From contig CP141141.1 of assembly GCA_035235625.1 (NCBI GenBank), positions 5,570,968 through 5,634,967 of the forward strand: 64,000 bases of DNA, read 5' to 3'. Position 1 is the stretch's first letter, and every line of letters begins with the position of its first letter. The notes below the pieces were generated by a model. That model was given only the letters and a program-made list of their open reading frames with translations, was not told the origin of the DNA and did no database searches. Below, piece by piece: positions 46,101-58,696 of the stretch. The DNA comes from Saururus chinensis. Its lineage: Eukaryota > Streptophyta > Magnoliopsida > Piperales > Saururaceae. The position numbers were made by a program, and so were the translations under genes.

Positions 46101-47209
46101 ATTAATGTGCTAATCAATCATTTCACTCTTCGTTACCATCCTCCTATGTTGTTCTCATCGCAACCCCTCCCTTTTGATATCTTGATGATCCAATGATTGG
46201 TGAAACTTCACCAGCACATACACTATGAACCTTCACCAGCTGATTATGTTTGCTCTACCATGGCCTTCCTTGTTGTGGTTGCCACCTACTATGATGAAAA
46301 ATGCTTGAGTTGATGCTAAGATTGATACATCAAAACTCTACTTCATCCTTTTAACACCATTGATAAGTGAGGCCTAAAAAGTGGCCTCCTCATCAATGGT
46401 GTAGAGTTTTGATGTATCAATCTTAACGTCACTCAAACATTACTCTACTATGATACTACCTTGTCCAAATCTACTTCAATGTTCTTAAGAGTTTGTTATC
46501 TTTGATAGAATTCTAAAGATTCACAAGACAATAAGAAATTATTGACGACTGAAAGTCTGACATGTTAGGTGCAAGTCATTGGAGATCTGACAATTATAGC
46601 AGGATGTGAAGATTCATCAAGTGTGTATTATGGAATTGATGTACAAAGTGAGGTGATTCTATACTACTAATTTTCATAGTCAATTTAAGGGTGGACTAAG
46701 TCCAATGGCTTTTCATGGTTGGGTTTTTCACGTAAATAGAACAGGTGCACTTTTTGTTTTCATTACTTTACTAGTTTGCACGAGTTAGGGGTTTCCTTAC
46801 GTAGTTAGATAATCAATGTGTGGATAAAATTGATTAGATTAGTTTGTGGATGATTTATGATCTAGAGTAACACTTAGTTGAGGCACGCCTTATGCAATGC
46901 AAAATATGTTTAAAATCCCCAATTCAAGCTTTATTGAGCATTGATCCGAGCTTGAGCTAGGCCTTAAGAATTCAAGATTGAGTTAAGCGGCTGTAATACT
47001 TGACTTGGCTTGTTAACAACTCTAGAGAAAGGATTATGAAAAGAAATGAAAATTTGTTAAGTATTTTGATTCATTTGTGTTAAGAACACATTGGGAAAAG
47101 GCTTTCAAAAATTATGGATGTTACAAGGACCTTAGTGAATGAGGAGAGCTAGAGGCCGGTTCCAAGGAGAGGTGAGAGTATAATATTATTAGATGGTGAT
47201 AATGAATCA
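46101..47209. other. Intergenic DNA with a foldback at 46300-46441
   Basis: No gene is seen. The main structure is the inverted repeat described separately. The remainder is AT-rich without landmarks. Confidence 0.4.
46300..46441. repeat. Long foldback (inverted repeat) with an 8-nt loop
   Basis: The left arm reads aagattgatacatcaaaact, then ctac, a 13-nt bulge, then caccattgat and gaggcc. The right arm is ggcctcctcatcaatggtgt, then agagttttgatgtatcaatc, then tt. The arms pair almost perfectly apart from the bulge and a few mismatches, with taaaaagt as the loop. A transcript of either strand could fold into a hairpin of about 50-60 pairs. Confidence 0.85.
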
Positions 47210-47636
47210 CTAGATTTCTCCTAACACTAATAATTTTGAAAGTAAGCAATTAAGAGATCTAGCCTCTATATGCAAAAATTTGTTTTGAAGCAGAATAATC
47301 AAACCCTAATATTTAATTGTCATTCATGATCAATTAATCATCAAATTAAGTATGAATACCTCAAATAAGGTTAAATCAATGCACTAGAATGATATAGATC
47401 ATATAAGATACAAAACAACCAACCTACCTCTAGACTTTACATGAACTCCTTTGTTTAATATTCTTCATTGATGATGTTGGCCTTCAATTCTTCCTCCTTG
47501 AATCCTTAAAGATTTCCTTGTTCATGTTTTGCTATTCATCTTCTTCTTCTTGCAATTTAATCAAAGACTCATTTTTTATTTGTTGATTCACCCTTTAAAT
47601 AATCTTGAACTCCTTTGAAGACTTTGTGTAACACCC

Positions 47637-49642
47637 CGCTTTTCGATTATGTCTAACCAAAGAGGTTAGAGGTAATTAGTGATTTTTTAAATAAATTATA
47701 GGCAATTTCAACCATTGAAACCTCCGTATTTGAGAAGAGCTCGAAGAAACAAGCGTAACAAATCAAAGAACAGGCGAAACGGAGGTCGGGACTAGAAGTT
47801 ACGACATTTGAGAAATGTGCAATATAGGTGGGACCCACTTAGAAAGAGCATGATTTATTGCTTTAAGTGGGTTAGTATCAAAGGGCTTGTTGATATGAGT
47901 CCAATGGTACCTAGAATGCGCGAATCCGAATATGGGGTAGGAAGATACGCGTGTTTGAAGATTTAAATTTATAAAAAAAATATATAGAAAAAGAAATTGG
48001 GTGAGCTGGTGCGGCGCGCTGCGGTTTTGCCCGCGGTCGCAACCCGCATAACGTGCGGGCATGAGCCACATGCGTTATGGTAGGCGCCGCCGCCCGAAAC
48101 CAGCAGCGCAGCCACGGTTTCGGAGCGGCTGGGGGTTATAAATACCCCCATTTCTCCTCTTTTCGAACCAGAACTTCTCCCCTGTTTCTGATAGTTCTGA
48201 GGCCGATTAAGGTTGTTCAAGACCCGTTTCCTACTAAATCGAGTGTGCTCTACACAATGGAGCAGTCTTTTCTTCAAGTTGAAGTTCGTATAAAGAGGAA
48301 AACGCCCCAAGACAAGGAGAGGTTATGCCTGTTACCTTCGAGCATCGACCAACTTCGTTTTCTCTGTTTCTGACCATCCTAACTCCGATTTAGTCGATTC
48401 AAGAGGCGTTCTTAACTAAATTGAGTATGTTCTACATGATGGAGGGTTCCATTTTCTGAGTTGGCAATCATATGAAGAGGAAACACCCCAAGACAAGGAG
48501 AGGTTCTACCTATATCGACCAACTTTATTTTCTCTGTTTCTGACCATCCTAGCTCCGATTTAGTCGATTCAAGAGGCGTTCTTGACTAAATTGAGTATGT
48601 TCTACATGATGGAGGGTTCCATTTTCTAAGTTGGTAATTGTATGAAGAGGAAACACCCCAAGACAAGGAGAGGTTCTACCCGTACCGACCAACTTCGTTT
48701 TCTCTGTTTCTGGCCATCCTAACTCCGATTTAGTCGATTCAAGAGGCGTTCTTGACTAAATCAGTATGTTCTATGCGATGAAGGGCTCTATTTTCCGAGT
48801 TGGCAACTATATCAAGAGAAAATATTCTGAGACAAGGAGAGGCCCTGCCCGTCATCCTCGAACACTGGAACGAGAGAATAAAACCCGAAGCAAGATGGGG
48901 TTCTGTTCATAAATATCAATACCTTACGAGACATGATGGGAGTAAGTATTTTTGATCTCCCGTTTTAATTATAGCACGACATGTTCTAGTTATGATGTGT
49001 GTTATGCTACGATCTATATGCTTGTTGTGCTATGTACCTAAATGCCTTGTTGTGTGCCTACATGCCATGATGTACGCTTATATGCTATGATGTGTATGGT
49101 CTCGCTCTAGGGTAGAGTGAGACGTGTAATATGTATTTTCGGTCTCAGCTCAGTGATAGAGCGAGACGTGGTGGTACAGCGAGATGTACGATTTCGTTGA
49201 TTTATTAAGTTCTGCTTTACTCCGATAGATTACAAGTCTCAGTACAATTTCGATTCAATTTTAGTATATATGTATTTTAACGTATATAATTTTGTGATGT
49301 TTGATGTATGTAGTAGCTGTTAGGCAGAACTATGTTCAGATCCGATCGTGTTGGAATAATTTCCAATACGTACGTAGGCAACCAACGGCAAGGCAACGTT
49401 GGCCCGATCCAATTTAATTATAAATATATGTTTTAATTCTGTTTTACACACGATGAACTATGAAGCTTCATTGTGTGTATGCATTTGTTACAACCTAAGT
49501 CTTTGTACGAGGAAGCTTTAAAACTTCGTAGTGCGTAGATGAACGTTGTACCTCTCGCACACAGAAGATGATTCCTGGCTCAAGGAAAAGAAAAAATTTC
49601 TATTAGTGATTTTGTGAACCTGGCTCGAGTCGGGTTGTTACA
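47637..49642 (+). mobile_element. Solo LTR, Tekay/Del-type gypsy (copy F)
   Basis: The ends are TGTAACACCCCG at 47637 and GTCGGGTTGTTACA at 49642, and the body is the reverse complement of copies B and D. A ttataaatac box near 48136 lies about 500 bp from the sense start. Immediately downstream are about four tandem units of roughly 170 bp (48180-48870). A target duplication is not clear (ctttg against ctgct). It interrupts a copia-like LTR and so is younger than it. It has no coding region. Confidence 0.78.
48180..48870. repeat. About 170-bp tandem repeats inside copy F, roughly four units
   Basis: Each unit includes actccgatttagtcgattca, then agaggcgttcttgac, then gttctacatgatggagg, then a purine-rich aagacaaggagagg. 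Units two and three are nearly identical. The same unit in the opposite orientation is present in copies B and D. Confidence 0.88.
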
Positions 49643-50990
49643 CTGCTACAACTCTTCTCTTCTATTTGTTGTGTGAAACTTCACAATTTAGTTGTACATC
49701 AGTATGTATTCACCATGAACAATTTTTTCAAGCTCTTTGTGAATTCTCTACGAAAACAATATGTAAAGAACTCTCACTTATTCTCCAATATTTTCTAGGT
49801 TTTCCACTTTTAAATTTCGTCATAATTTTTCCTTTATATAGGTTTCCAAGTCGAATTGGCTTTTTAACTTCAATTAGGAAAGAAAACTATTTTGGAAAGG
49901 TTTTTTTAGGGCACTATTAGTGATCGATTGTTTCAAACAACGATTGATCGTTCATTGTTTTCTTATGGCATGACTCTTTGATCGATCAATCATTCACTAT
50001 TTACTTAAGGTACGTTTCCTTGATCGATCAATCGGTCTAGAAAATAATTGATCAATGATACTGCTCAAAGATAGTTTTATTCCTTTTACACTAAATCCCT
50101 TGATCTATAAGAATATGTCTGCTCCTATTTTTCAGGTCTATAAATTCAAATCTGACTTGACCACAACTATATCTAATTAGATTTCTAAGACTAATTACAT
50201 ACTTCAAGTTTACTAACATAGTTTTGGCAAACGAAATTAGCCAATTAACATTACATATGACATATATGTTCTTATAATATATCCATTTGGCTATTTCATG
50301 ACAAAACACTACATAGTTAAAAATAAAAAAAATTACAACTCATGACATACTATAGCAACTTTCAATTTGTATAAATGACTTGACAACACTAAGGCATACT
50401 ATAGATACATTGGAATTAATCTTGAAAAGCCTTGTATAATCTTGTGCATATCTTGCACACTTAAAATCAAAATAATTTTCATAGTAGAGTCCAGATAAGT
50501 ATGAAAATAAGCATTTTAATTTTCATTAATGAGTTATCCCCTTTTGGACAAAAATAGACAAAAGGTTAAGCAATAATTAACAAAAAATACTCAATTAAAC
50601 AATCAAGTCACAAAATCACCATAATACATTAAAGTAAATAATCCTCAATGTAAAATATGTCTAACACATCAATAAACATATCATTAGTTTCAAAATACAT
50701 CTTATAGTCAAATGAAACAAACTGAACTGAAATACATTTAAGACTAAGAATATATGACAAAGTGACAAAAAAATACATCAAGCATCTCAAGCATCATCAT
50801 CCACATCAGATTGCTCCCCTTCACTCTTAGCTCATGGAAATTTGTTGCTAAGCATCCGTTTAACATTGGAAAGACCTTGAGGTATGACATCTTGAAATGC
50901 ACAAAACTCTGCATATGTCACATGTTGTCATCTAGTGCCCATTTTGTTCCTGTGGCCAACTTCATTGTCTAATTTTTCATTAGAGGTAAA

Positions 50991-52755
50991 TGTAACACCC
51001 CGGAATTTCTATGTTTTGAAATTCGGGCATTTGGGCCCATTAGCAGGTTTTAAGACCCATTAACAATTTTTCTTAAAATTAGACTCTCTTGAGCTTGATT
51101 CATTTAGAGAAGCCTTAAGACATTTAATAAGGCTTGGCGAGACGAAAGTATCGAGCCTAAGATCGTGTCAAACGGATGCCGGGTTAATAGGCTATGGCAT
51201 TGGGAAGCTTGCCATAGGCGGGACCCACCTTAATTTTACTAGAAAATATGCCCTTATGTGGTCTTGTTTCGAAGGGCTCATCGATACGAGTCCAATGGTA
51301 TTAAGAATGCATGATTCCAAGTTCAGGGTAGGGAGTTATGCCGATTAAAATTTTTGTTTTAATTTTAAAACAGAAATTTTAAAAAAAAATGGCATCAGCC
51401 CCACCTACCGCAAAGCGACAGGTCCAGGCCTGCCTATGCTAGCCTGCAGCTTTGATTGTGCAGTCCACCGAATCCGCAACATGTGTCATGCATCCGGTGG
51501 TCTCGTTTGGGTATTTAAAGGGGAGGGGTGGGTGAGGTGCAACACACCTCACCCCTTCTTCCTCTCCTTCCCTTTGTGTAAATGCACGTTTGTAAGCTTA
51601 AACGTGCGTTTCTTCATCGTTTCTTATCCGAGTCGGACGAGGAGACTGTCCTAGTGCTAGGGGAGGTTCTGTCCGCCTCACCCAAACCAGACAAGGAAAC
51701 TATCTCTACACAAGGGAAGGTGCCGCTCACCACTTTTAAGCCAACTACAAATGTAGGCTTAACAAGGATAGGTTGTTTTAAGCTCTAATTATGTGCTACG
51801 ACTAGGCGTTATATTTTAATAATTTATTTGTCTCTTAAATAAATTATTATTTTGAAATGGATATGATTAAGGGTGGGCATGTGATAAAATAATAGCGTCG
51901 TGTATGCCTCTTAGTGAGTTTTGTTGTAATACATCCATTAAAATATTATTATTATTTGGAATACGTTTATGAATGATTTGACCGGATTTGAAGGGTAGTT
52001 ATTTTGTGTAAAGCTGAAAAACTACGATCGATTTGACGGGTAGCTATTTGGTATAAAGCCCAAAAGCTATCGGAGTTATGACTCCTACGTACTGCCTATT
52101 ATGGCATATGGCGCGCCCATGAAGTTGGATATTGTGGAAAGATCCTCTTCATTCTGATTCTGTTGCCCCATGAGCATGGGTGTATGTCGCTCGGGTATCG
52201 GCAACATTCTGTGAACAACGATTTATCCAATTTGGATTTAATTATCGGATTCTGGCTACGAACGAATCATCCGAATTTACTACATTCTATGAAGAACTAT
52301 TTTTGTCTACTTTTTATCTAAGAAATGTGTTGGATTCTGTTAGTCGATAATATTGATTTAATTCGGCATTGTATTATGAGAATATTTTATGCATATTTAT
52401 TTCTGCTTCATGTTTTAGCATGCTAATAGAATTTAATTCTATCTACTGAGTATAATTATACTCACCCACCCCTAGACGCCGCAGGTTTGGACGACAAAGA
52501 TAACATTCTTCAGGATTGCTCGTAGACTTCGAAGGATTTATGCTTTATCACATTCTTTTTGTTATGTATTAATTTTGTATGTGCACGACTTTGATTTTGT
52601 TAAGGCATGATAAGCCTTATTTTATAAATTTTTTTTGTAATTACCTAAATCAATGGATAGTTACTCTTCTATGCACGGTTGATCTTGGCCCGTTTATTAC
52701 TACCAGTTGCCGACACTCCAACCTTTAAAGTAATTTAAAAAGTTGGGGCGTAACA
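50991..52755 (+). mobile_element. Solo LTR, long-LTR gypsy (copy G)
   Basis: The ends are TGTAACACCCCGG at 50991 and GGGGCGTAACA at 52755, flanked by a perfect 5-bp duplication GTAAA (50986-50990 and 52756-52760). It is 1765 bp long. The first 370 bp run parallel to copy F (gcgggacccacctta, then cgatacgagtccaatggta). A tatttaaagg box lies near 51513, and a late block (tatactcacccacccctag, then cgccgcaggtt) resembles copies C and E. No coding region or second LTR is seen. Confidence 0.83.
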
Positions 52756-52760
52756 GTAAA

Positions 52761-55700
52761 TCTTCTAGATCATAGTTATAGATTGTACTTCATGATATGT
52801 GTCATTGTTCTAGGCTAAAGAATTTTCTTTTCTAGTCAAATTTTTTAGGCTTCAAATTTTATGTTTTGAGTAATAATTTAATGTGTGTTTTGAGTCAAAT
52901 TTTATGATTGGGTACAAATTTTTTATGGATGCAACTTATGAGCTAAAGATGCTTCATTTTTTTATGGCTAGGCTTTATATTTTATGGTTATAGTACCACT
53001 ACAATATATGAATTGAATGATGATTTATAGCATGTTTTGAGGGAAATTTTATGGTTTGAGTTCTAAATTTTATGGGCATCAAATTTTGGGCTAAAGACAC
53101 AATGAAGCCATTTTTTTTATCATTTGTACCCTATATTGTAGATTTTGTGAGAGTTCATTTTTAATATGTGCGAGAAAAAAGGGGGAATTAAGGGAAGTGA
53201 AGAGTAATCTTGTGTGGACGAAGTGAATTTTAATTCTAATATGATTTATGAGTTTTAGTGGACTTAGTGAAGGGTGTAACTAATTTTCCTATAGGTTAGC
53301 TTTAATAGAGATATCATTTTAATATAACAATGCATTTGTTTTCCTACATGTTTTCATTGTATATTATTTGGCTGCTCTACTCATCTTATGGATGGTTGCT
53401 TGATCAATAAAAAAAGTAGTTTTTTGAAGACCCAAGTGGATTTTTATGTTCTAAGTAAATTCTGGAAGGTTGTTGACTCTTTAGCATATGGTGGGATATC
53501 ACAATGCCAAATAGAAGAGAATTCTTGAACTTTTTTTAATTATAAATGACTTAAGAAATGGTAATGATGATAAGAAAGAGGATATGGGAATTATTAATCA
53601 CTCTGGAGGTCATAGTCTCAACGGTGAGTCACTGACAAGTCAATGAATCTTGATGGTGAAATAATATTTATACTATTAGTAAGGTTCGATGTGTCAATGA
53701 ACCTACCGATGAAAAATAAATCCTCTATCGGCGAGGTTTGACATGTCAACAAACTCGTTGATAAAGTCTTAATTCTTTTGTCAGCAGGGGTTGATGTGTC
53801 AGTGATGCAAGAACCAATCTACCAACGGTTACAAAACTGCAATTGAAGCAGTTTCATGCAATTTTTAGAGTTGTTGACACACCAAAATTTAGTTTTAGTC
53901 TTCCTTATAAATATCTTTGACGAATCTTTAACCCAAACGGTACAGACTCTCTGGCTTTGGCAGAGATCGGCCAGTTAGGGTATGTAAAGGAAACAAGAAC
54001 CCAATTTGTGGAGATCTCTTCATTGTTTAATCAGAGGTTGGATTGCTAACCTTAAACTATAATACTAGAGCAAAAAATGCATGATTGATGGTTGTTGATA
54101 TGTTTGGATTGATCCTTTTTTAATACTATGCTATGTTGTTCCTGATGATTATGAACCTGGTGTCATCATCTTGTATTAAGTTGAAAAATATCATTTTATT
54201 TTTTTCATGTAATAGTTGATGATTGATTCAAATTGATTACATGATTAGATTTGATGTCAGAAAGCTATTTTTTTGATCACATAAAAATTTTGCAACTCTT
54301 TCGTTCATCGGCGGAATCATCGAAGTGTCAACAATGCTTCTGATGCAAGGAGAAGAAGATATAACAATACTGATGAATTGATGGTACATCGGTGTCTTAC
54401 CGGTAGGTCACCGACAGTGATGTTGACGTGTCGATGAGGACATAAATAAGAGTAATTTACCTATTTATTCCACTATCAGCAAGGGGGTTCGACGTGTCGA
54501 TGAGTTATCGATAGTCATTGGTGACTCGGTCGACACATTGATGAGTCAACCGACAGTAAATCAGTTTTGGGTATTTTTGGCAAGAACTACTATGAGTATT
54601 AGGATATTATTATAAAAATTGATAGCATGTTATTTGATGCATGAATTGCAATTATATGTGATGATATGATGAATTATGATGGGATATATGTACCTTTGTG
54701 AGTGAATATCCTTGCAATGGATCGTACCCCAAGACTAATGCCTTTTAGCAACTAAGGTCAGAGGAACCCTTAGTGCCTTGGCTGCTTAAGTGAGTATTTA
54801 GCCATGTAGACGAAAGGGGCTTGGTATAAAAAAAAGAGAAAGTTCTTTCGGTTCTCTAAAAATGAGAGTTATCTAAAATCGCTTCCTTGGCCCAGGAGTC
54901 ATGTTCGAATAGACTAAAGTATTAAAAATGACTCATCTTGCACAATGCAATATAGGATGTTTTGATGACCATGGAAGTCAGAACTTTAACCACTTGGGTC
55001 CATGAGCCCCTCTTGGCCTTAGCTAAATAGCATAGAATTGGGGGTGGCACACTTCAAAATATATAAAGTCCGAATGTAGGTAGTTCATAGTCTAGTAAGT
55101 CAAGACTATGCTTCTAGACATGACACCATGTTATAGAGAACCTTTAACTTGCACTTATGAAGTTGGAGACTTCGAGTGAGAGTTACGTCATATTAAAAAA
55201 GATTGTTGATGCATGCGTAATTGTTGTGCTTTTGATGATTTGAAGAATAATTAATGTTCCTTGAAATGGAATTTATGTTGGTTACTGTACTTATTTTGTT
55301 GAAATGTTGTGATATGTTTTTTGAAGTATTATAGTTTTTGTTTAGCCATCTCATTGGGTATATTAGTATATTGAGCATCCGTTGTTGATGCAGGTTCTTT
55401 AGAAGAATAAGCAAGTGGGGGACATTATGCTAAGAGTGGACATGAAGCTCTTATTTTTAAGTAGGATTTTCTGACTTTGATAATAAGCTTTAGTTTGTGT
55501 GTAATTTTAAGACATAGGCATGAGAGTGTCAATTACTTATAGTTAAATATATTATGCAGTTTAGTTTGTACACGAGCAAGACCCAGTGGGATTTGACTGT
55601 GATTTCATCATGTCTTATATATAAAGACAAACAATGGTTTAATTATTCATATGCTCGAAAATGAGTTAGTCACACCCTGGGTTAGTGTTTTTTGTGAAGG

Positions 55701-55847
55701 ATTTGACAAATGATTTTCTAAAATTTCCGTTTCTGCTAGTTTTTCCTTAAAAAATGAATTGAACTTTATTTGTTGGAGAAGAAAGAACTGTTTAATAAAC
55801 TTCTTCATAAATAATTGGTTCAATTAAAGAATTTGCATGTTCTCCAC
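52761..55847. other. Long AT-rich stretch without a gene
   Basis: About 3 kb without a recognisable gene. From 53600 to 53850 and again from 54390 to 54560 there are spaced variants of gatgtgtcaatga and gacgtgtcgatgag (see Part 2), and ttataaatatc near 53907 is TATA-like. This may be a decayed LTR, but no ends were found. Confidence 0.4.
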
Positions 55848-57990
55848 TTAGGCGAGTCTTATTATGTGTAGTCCTACAGGAAGATGGTGAGGCAAAAGTG
55901 AAAAAGATTGAAAGAAATATGAAGCCTCCTTACTAGTAGCATAAATTGTTTCCAATTTATTGCCCGCAAAATCCTCCACAAAGTGAATAGAGTTATAAGA
56001 TAAATTCCTAGATGGAACAGTATGGAAAACATTTGTACAACAATCACCTCCAATAACCATTTTAACTTTGGATTTTTGTTTGAAAAAATATTTTTCCCTG
56101 AACAATCCTTAATTATAAATAGCTAGAGCTTTAGATTCCTCCATAACATAAGCGCCATTAAGAGGGCCATCCTTGAGCAAAAGCTGCCAGCGCTGAAGAC
56201 AAATCTTAGCCTCTATCTACCCTTTTTTAAAATTTACCAATTTTTTCTCTATTCCATACTTTAATGACTTGTTTGAGAAGTTTTAGTTTTTGAACAATAA
56301 TAAATAAAGGATTGTGTGGAACTTTTGTATTCCAAAAAGAAGAGACTAATTCATTAAAACCATCTATACTAATCCAGTAATTGAAGAATCAAAAAGGTTT
56401 TTTCTTAGAATAGAAGGAGCATTAATATCAACTAGTGATGCATCATGATCAGATACATCTAGGAGAAGGCAATGCACAACACCCTCAGGGAATTTGTTAA
56501 TCTAGCCAATGTTGCAAAATGCTCTGTCAATTTTAGAAATAATTCTTATTTGACCATGTAAAAGATGAGTCAAGATTAACCTCTAACAAGCCAACTTGAT
56601 GAATTACTTGATTAACTCAATAAGGTAAGAAGAGGGGACATTAATACTTCCAAGTTTTCCCCATGTGGAACACAAAATTAAAATCCCCAATAAGAAGCCA
56701 AGGATTAGAAGTGATTATAGATTGCCGACTAATTTAATTCCAAATACCTGCATAGACAAATGTGCACTCAAAACAAAAAAATTATCCAATAATATGATGA
56801 TGTTGCAATGTATAAACTAAAAACCCTCATCAACTTTGCTTATAGAATACAATGAAGGATTTCAACCAATCCAAATTTTGCGAGAGGATGAATAATAATA
56901 CTTAATTATCAATAAATTGTCAAGCTAAATTGAAAGACAATTGAATGTTCTTGGCCATTAACTCTTTAACCCAAGTCTCATTAATACTCAAAATACCCAC
57001 ATAATAATTCCTAATTAAGGTGAGTAAAGATGCAACCTTATTTAGGTTATTTAATCTTCAGGTATTCTAAGAAACTAAACTCATTACAAAGATAAAGATG
57101 TTTGGCCTTGACAAAGCCTAGACCTGAGTTCCCTATCAGAATGCTAAGAAATGGTCTGAGCCTTTCTCATTGCTTGTTTATACCTTTTCTTAAAATTTTG
57201 TACGAGAGCTAGGATATATAGTAGGAGTCACATGAAATTCATTTAAAAATTTATTCAAAGTTAGAGAGGATGTATTATGAGGTGATAAAAGTGAAGAAGT
57301 GGCAAGTTCAGTTCTATCATTCACATCCAATATAAGTTCACCTTGATTTGATCTAGTTAATAAATCCACAATGAGTTCACTCCCAAGAATAGAACTATTT
57401 TCACAAATTTGTTGAATGAGAGGGTCATTAGAACTGTTCAACTAGCTAATAAGGCATTGGGGATTGTTATGAGACTTGGGAATATCTAATGCAATATGGC
57501 CTAGATTGCCCTCCTTGAGAAAAGGTGACTTGTTGCTTAGACAACACAAATAGGGAAGCATTTTTAATACTTCATTATGATAATAAACCAAAGGTAAGGA
57601 ATGCATGAAAGTTCATCCATGCTAATACACTTTAGTACCAGTAAATCTTGAATATCAAAAGTTTACAAGCATTTCTTATTAGCAGAGAAAGCATGAAAAA
57701 CTCTTCTTACAAATGGGGATAAATGTTTGCATGCACTGAAGTGGAACCAAATCACGCTTATCTCATGTGGGAAAAAGTTCTTACCTAGAATTTCATGAGA
57801 AATGGGCCGATCCATATGTACACTAGCGTCCAAAATTAACTTAAAAATATTCCGTACCCTGAAATGTATTCTTTCATTAAAAAAACATGATTTAAAGGCA
57901 GAGGCATCTAATAATAATAGGAATGTTGGTAGGATGAGCCTCGTTGCAAAGCCATTGAAGAAAATAAAACAAAATTTATGCTTCTAGCTC
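55848..57990 (-). mobile_element. LINE (non-LTR retrotransposon) remnant
   Basis: On the minus strand the best-kept part is 55848-56105, with KYFFKQKSKVKMVIGGDCCT, then NVFHTVPSRN and a following FVEDFAGNKLE. This is the segment between endonuclease and reverse transcriptase in plant L1-type LINEs, where the usual wording is FFRQKSR.KWL..GD.NT.FFH and then N.I..L.D..G. Upstream at about 56140-57060, broken frames show the end of an endonuclease domain (words around SDHDASLV, ILRKKPF and VWNREKIG). Further up at 57100-57990 are frames compatible with a decayed ORF1. The reverse transcriptase itself is missing, and many stops and shifts are present. It is 5'-containing but 3'-lacking, which is unusual for a simple 5'-truncated LINE copy and implies later deletion. 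Confidence 0.7.
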
Positions 57991-58696
57991 TGAATATTTA
58001 AGCTGAACTTTTTAGATCATACGCTGGCGGATGTTGAGATTTTATATATTTTTTAGGAAATAGTTCAATGCTTCTCAGCCGCCGTGAGTGACATAATGCG
58101 TCGAACAGATTAAGAAAATAACAAATTTGTACATAAAGTTACATTTTAATTTTTAAACACGAAAAATATTTTTATGACGTTAAAAAATCAACGTCAAAAA
58201 GCTATTCCATCGTTTCAAAACCGTTGAAGAGTGGGACGAATGAAAATAAGCCCCACTCGTTAACGATTTTGAGACAAAGAAGTAACTTTCTGACGTTGAG
58301 ACACAGTAGCATTACTCTTTAAACACATACATAGTTGCCCAAAGTTTGCACATGGGCGACCACTAAACTCGTCCCCGAGAATAAATCCTTCATTCAACGT
58401 TCCTCAACAACCATCGTCAGAAATTCACACCCAATACAGTGGGTGGCTTTGGTAAATGGAGCATCGGCGCCATTAATAAAGAACAAGAGTTTCCAGGGAC
58501 CAGGGTCAATCTTGAATTTTCTTTGTTGTCTGGGTCGCCCAAACAAGTCTTCCCTGTCAGCGTCCACACCTACCGACCAACCATCTTATCTGTATTTAGG
58601 AAAGAACACAAAGTCCCAACTCATGATTCGGGCTTGTATCCGTAGTTGAGATAAAAGGAAAACAAGGAGAGCTCAGAGAGAGGGAGTAAGGGAGCA
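57991..58696. promoter_or_regulatory. Upstream region of the LHT-type transporter gene
   Basis: This runs from the LINE remnant to the start codon at 58697. It contains the foldback at 58188-58299 and three tgacgt words (58175-58180, the complement at 58191-58196, and 58291-58296), of the kind bound by TGA-type bZIP factors; in this setting they are part of the foldback, so a regulatory role is speculative. The last 50 bp before the ATG are purine-rich (ggagagctcagagagaggga), as in many plant leaders. No clear TATA box was found. Confidence 0.45.
58188..58299. repeat. Foldback element (MITE-like) upstream of the transporter gene
   Basis: The left arm 58188-58235 starts tcaacgtcaaaaagctattc and ends gagtggga. 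The right arm 58251-58299 starts ccccactcgttaacgatttt and ends ctgacgttga. The arms are reverse complements over about 48 bp with roughly 10 mismatches, separated by 15 bp. It lies about 400-510 bp before the ATG. Confidence 0.85.

Larger units (their letters stand above)
47210..50990 (-). mobile_element. Ty1/copia-like LTR fossil, split by solo LTR copy F
   Basis: A third member of the family, reverse-oriented. The left part 47210-47636 matches 45200-45700, and the right part 49643-50100 continues that match (ctttatataggtttccaagt, then gtgatcgattgtttcaaaca). At 50285-50310 the complement reads gtcatgaaatagccaaa, as at 15700, followed by AT-rich DNA to 50990 that may be internal sequence. It is broken with no identified protein. 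Copy G begins at 50991. Confidence 0.45.

Noticed and set aside
4711-52755. Reading the TGTAAC...GTTACA elements as Mutator or Helitron elements
   Set aside because: The perfect duplications are 5 bp, the ends are TG and CA, and TATA boxes sit about 100-520 bp from the sense start, which fits LTRs better than 8-9 bp (Mutator) or no duplication (Helitron).
58335-58649. 104-codon open frame upstream of the transporter
   Set aside because: No family wording, another overlapping frame on the same strand, and a position in the promoter and leader region.
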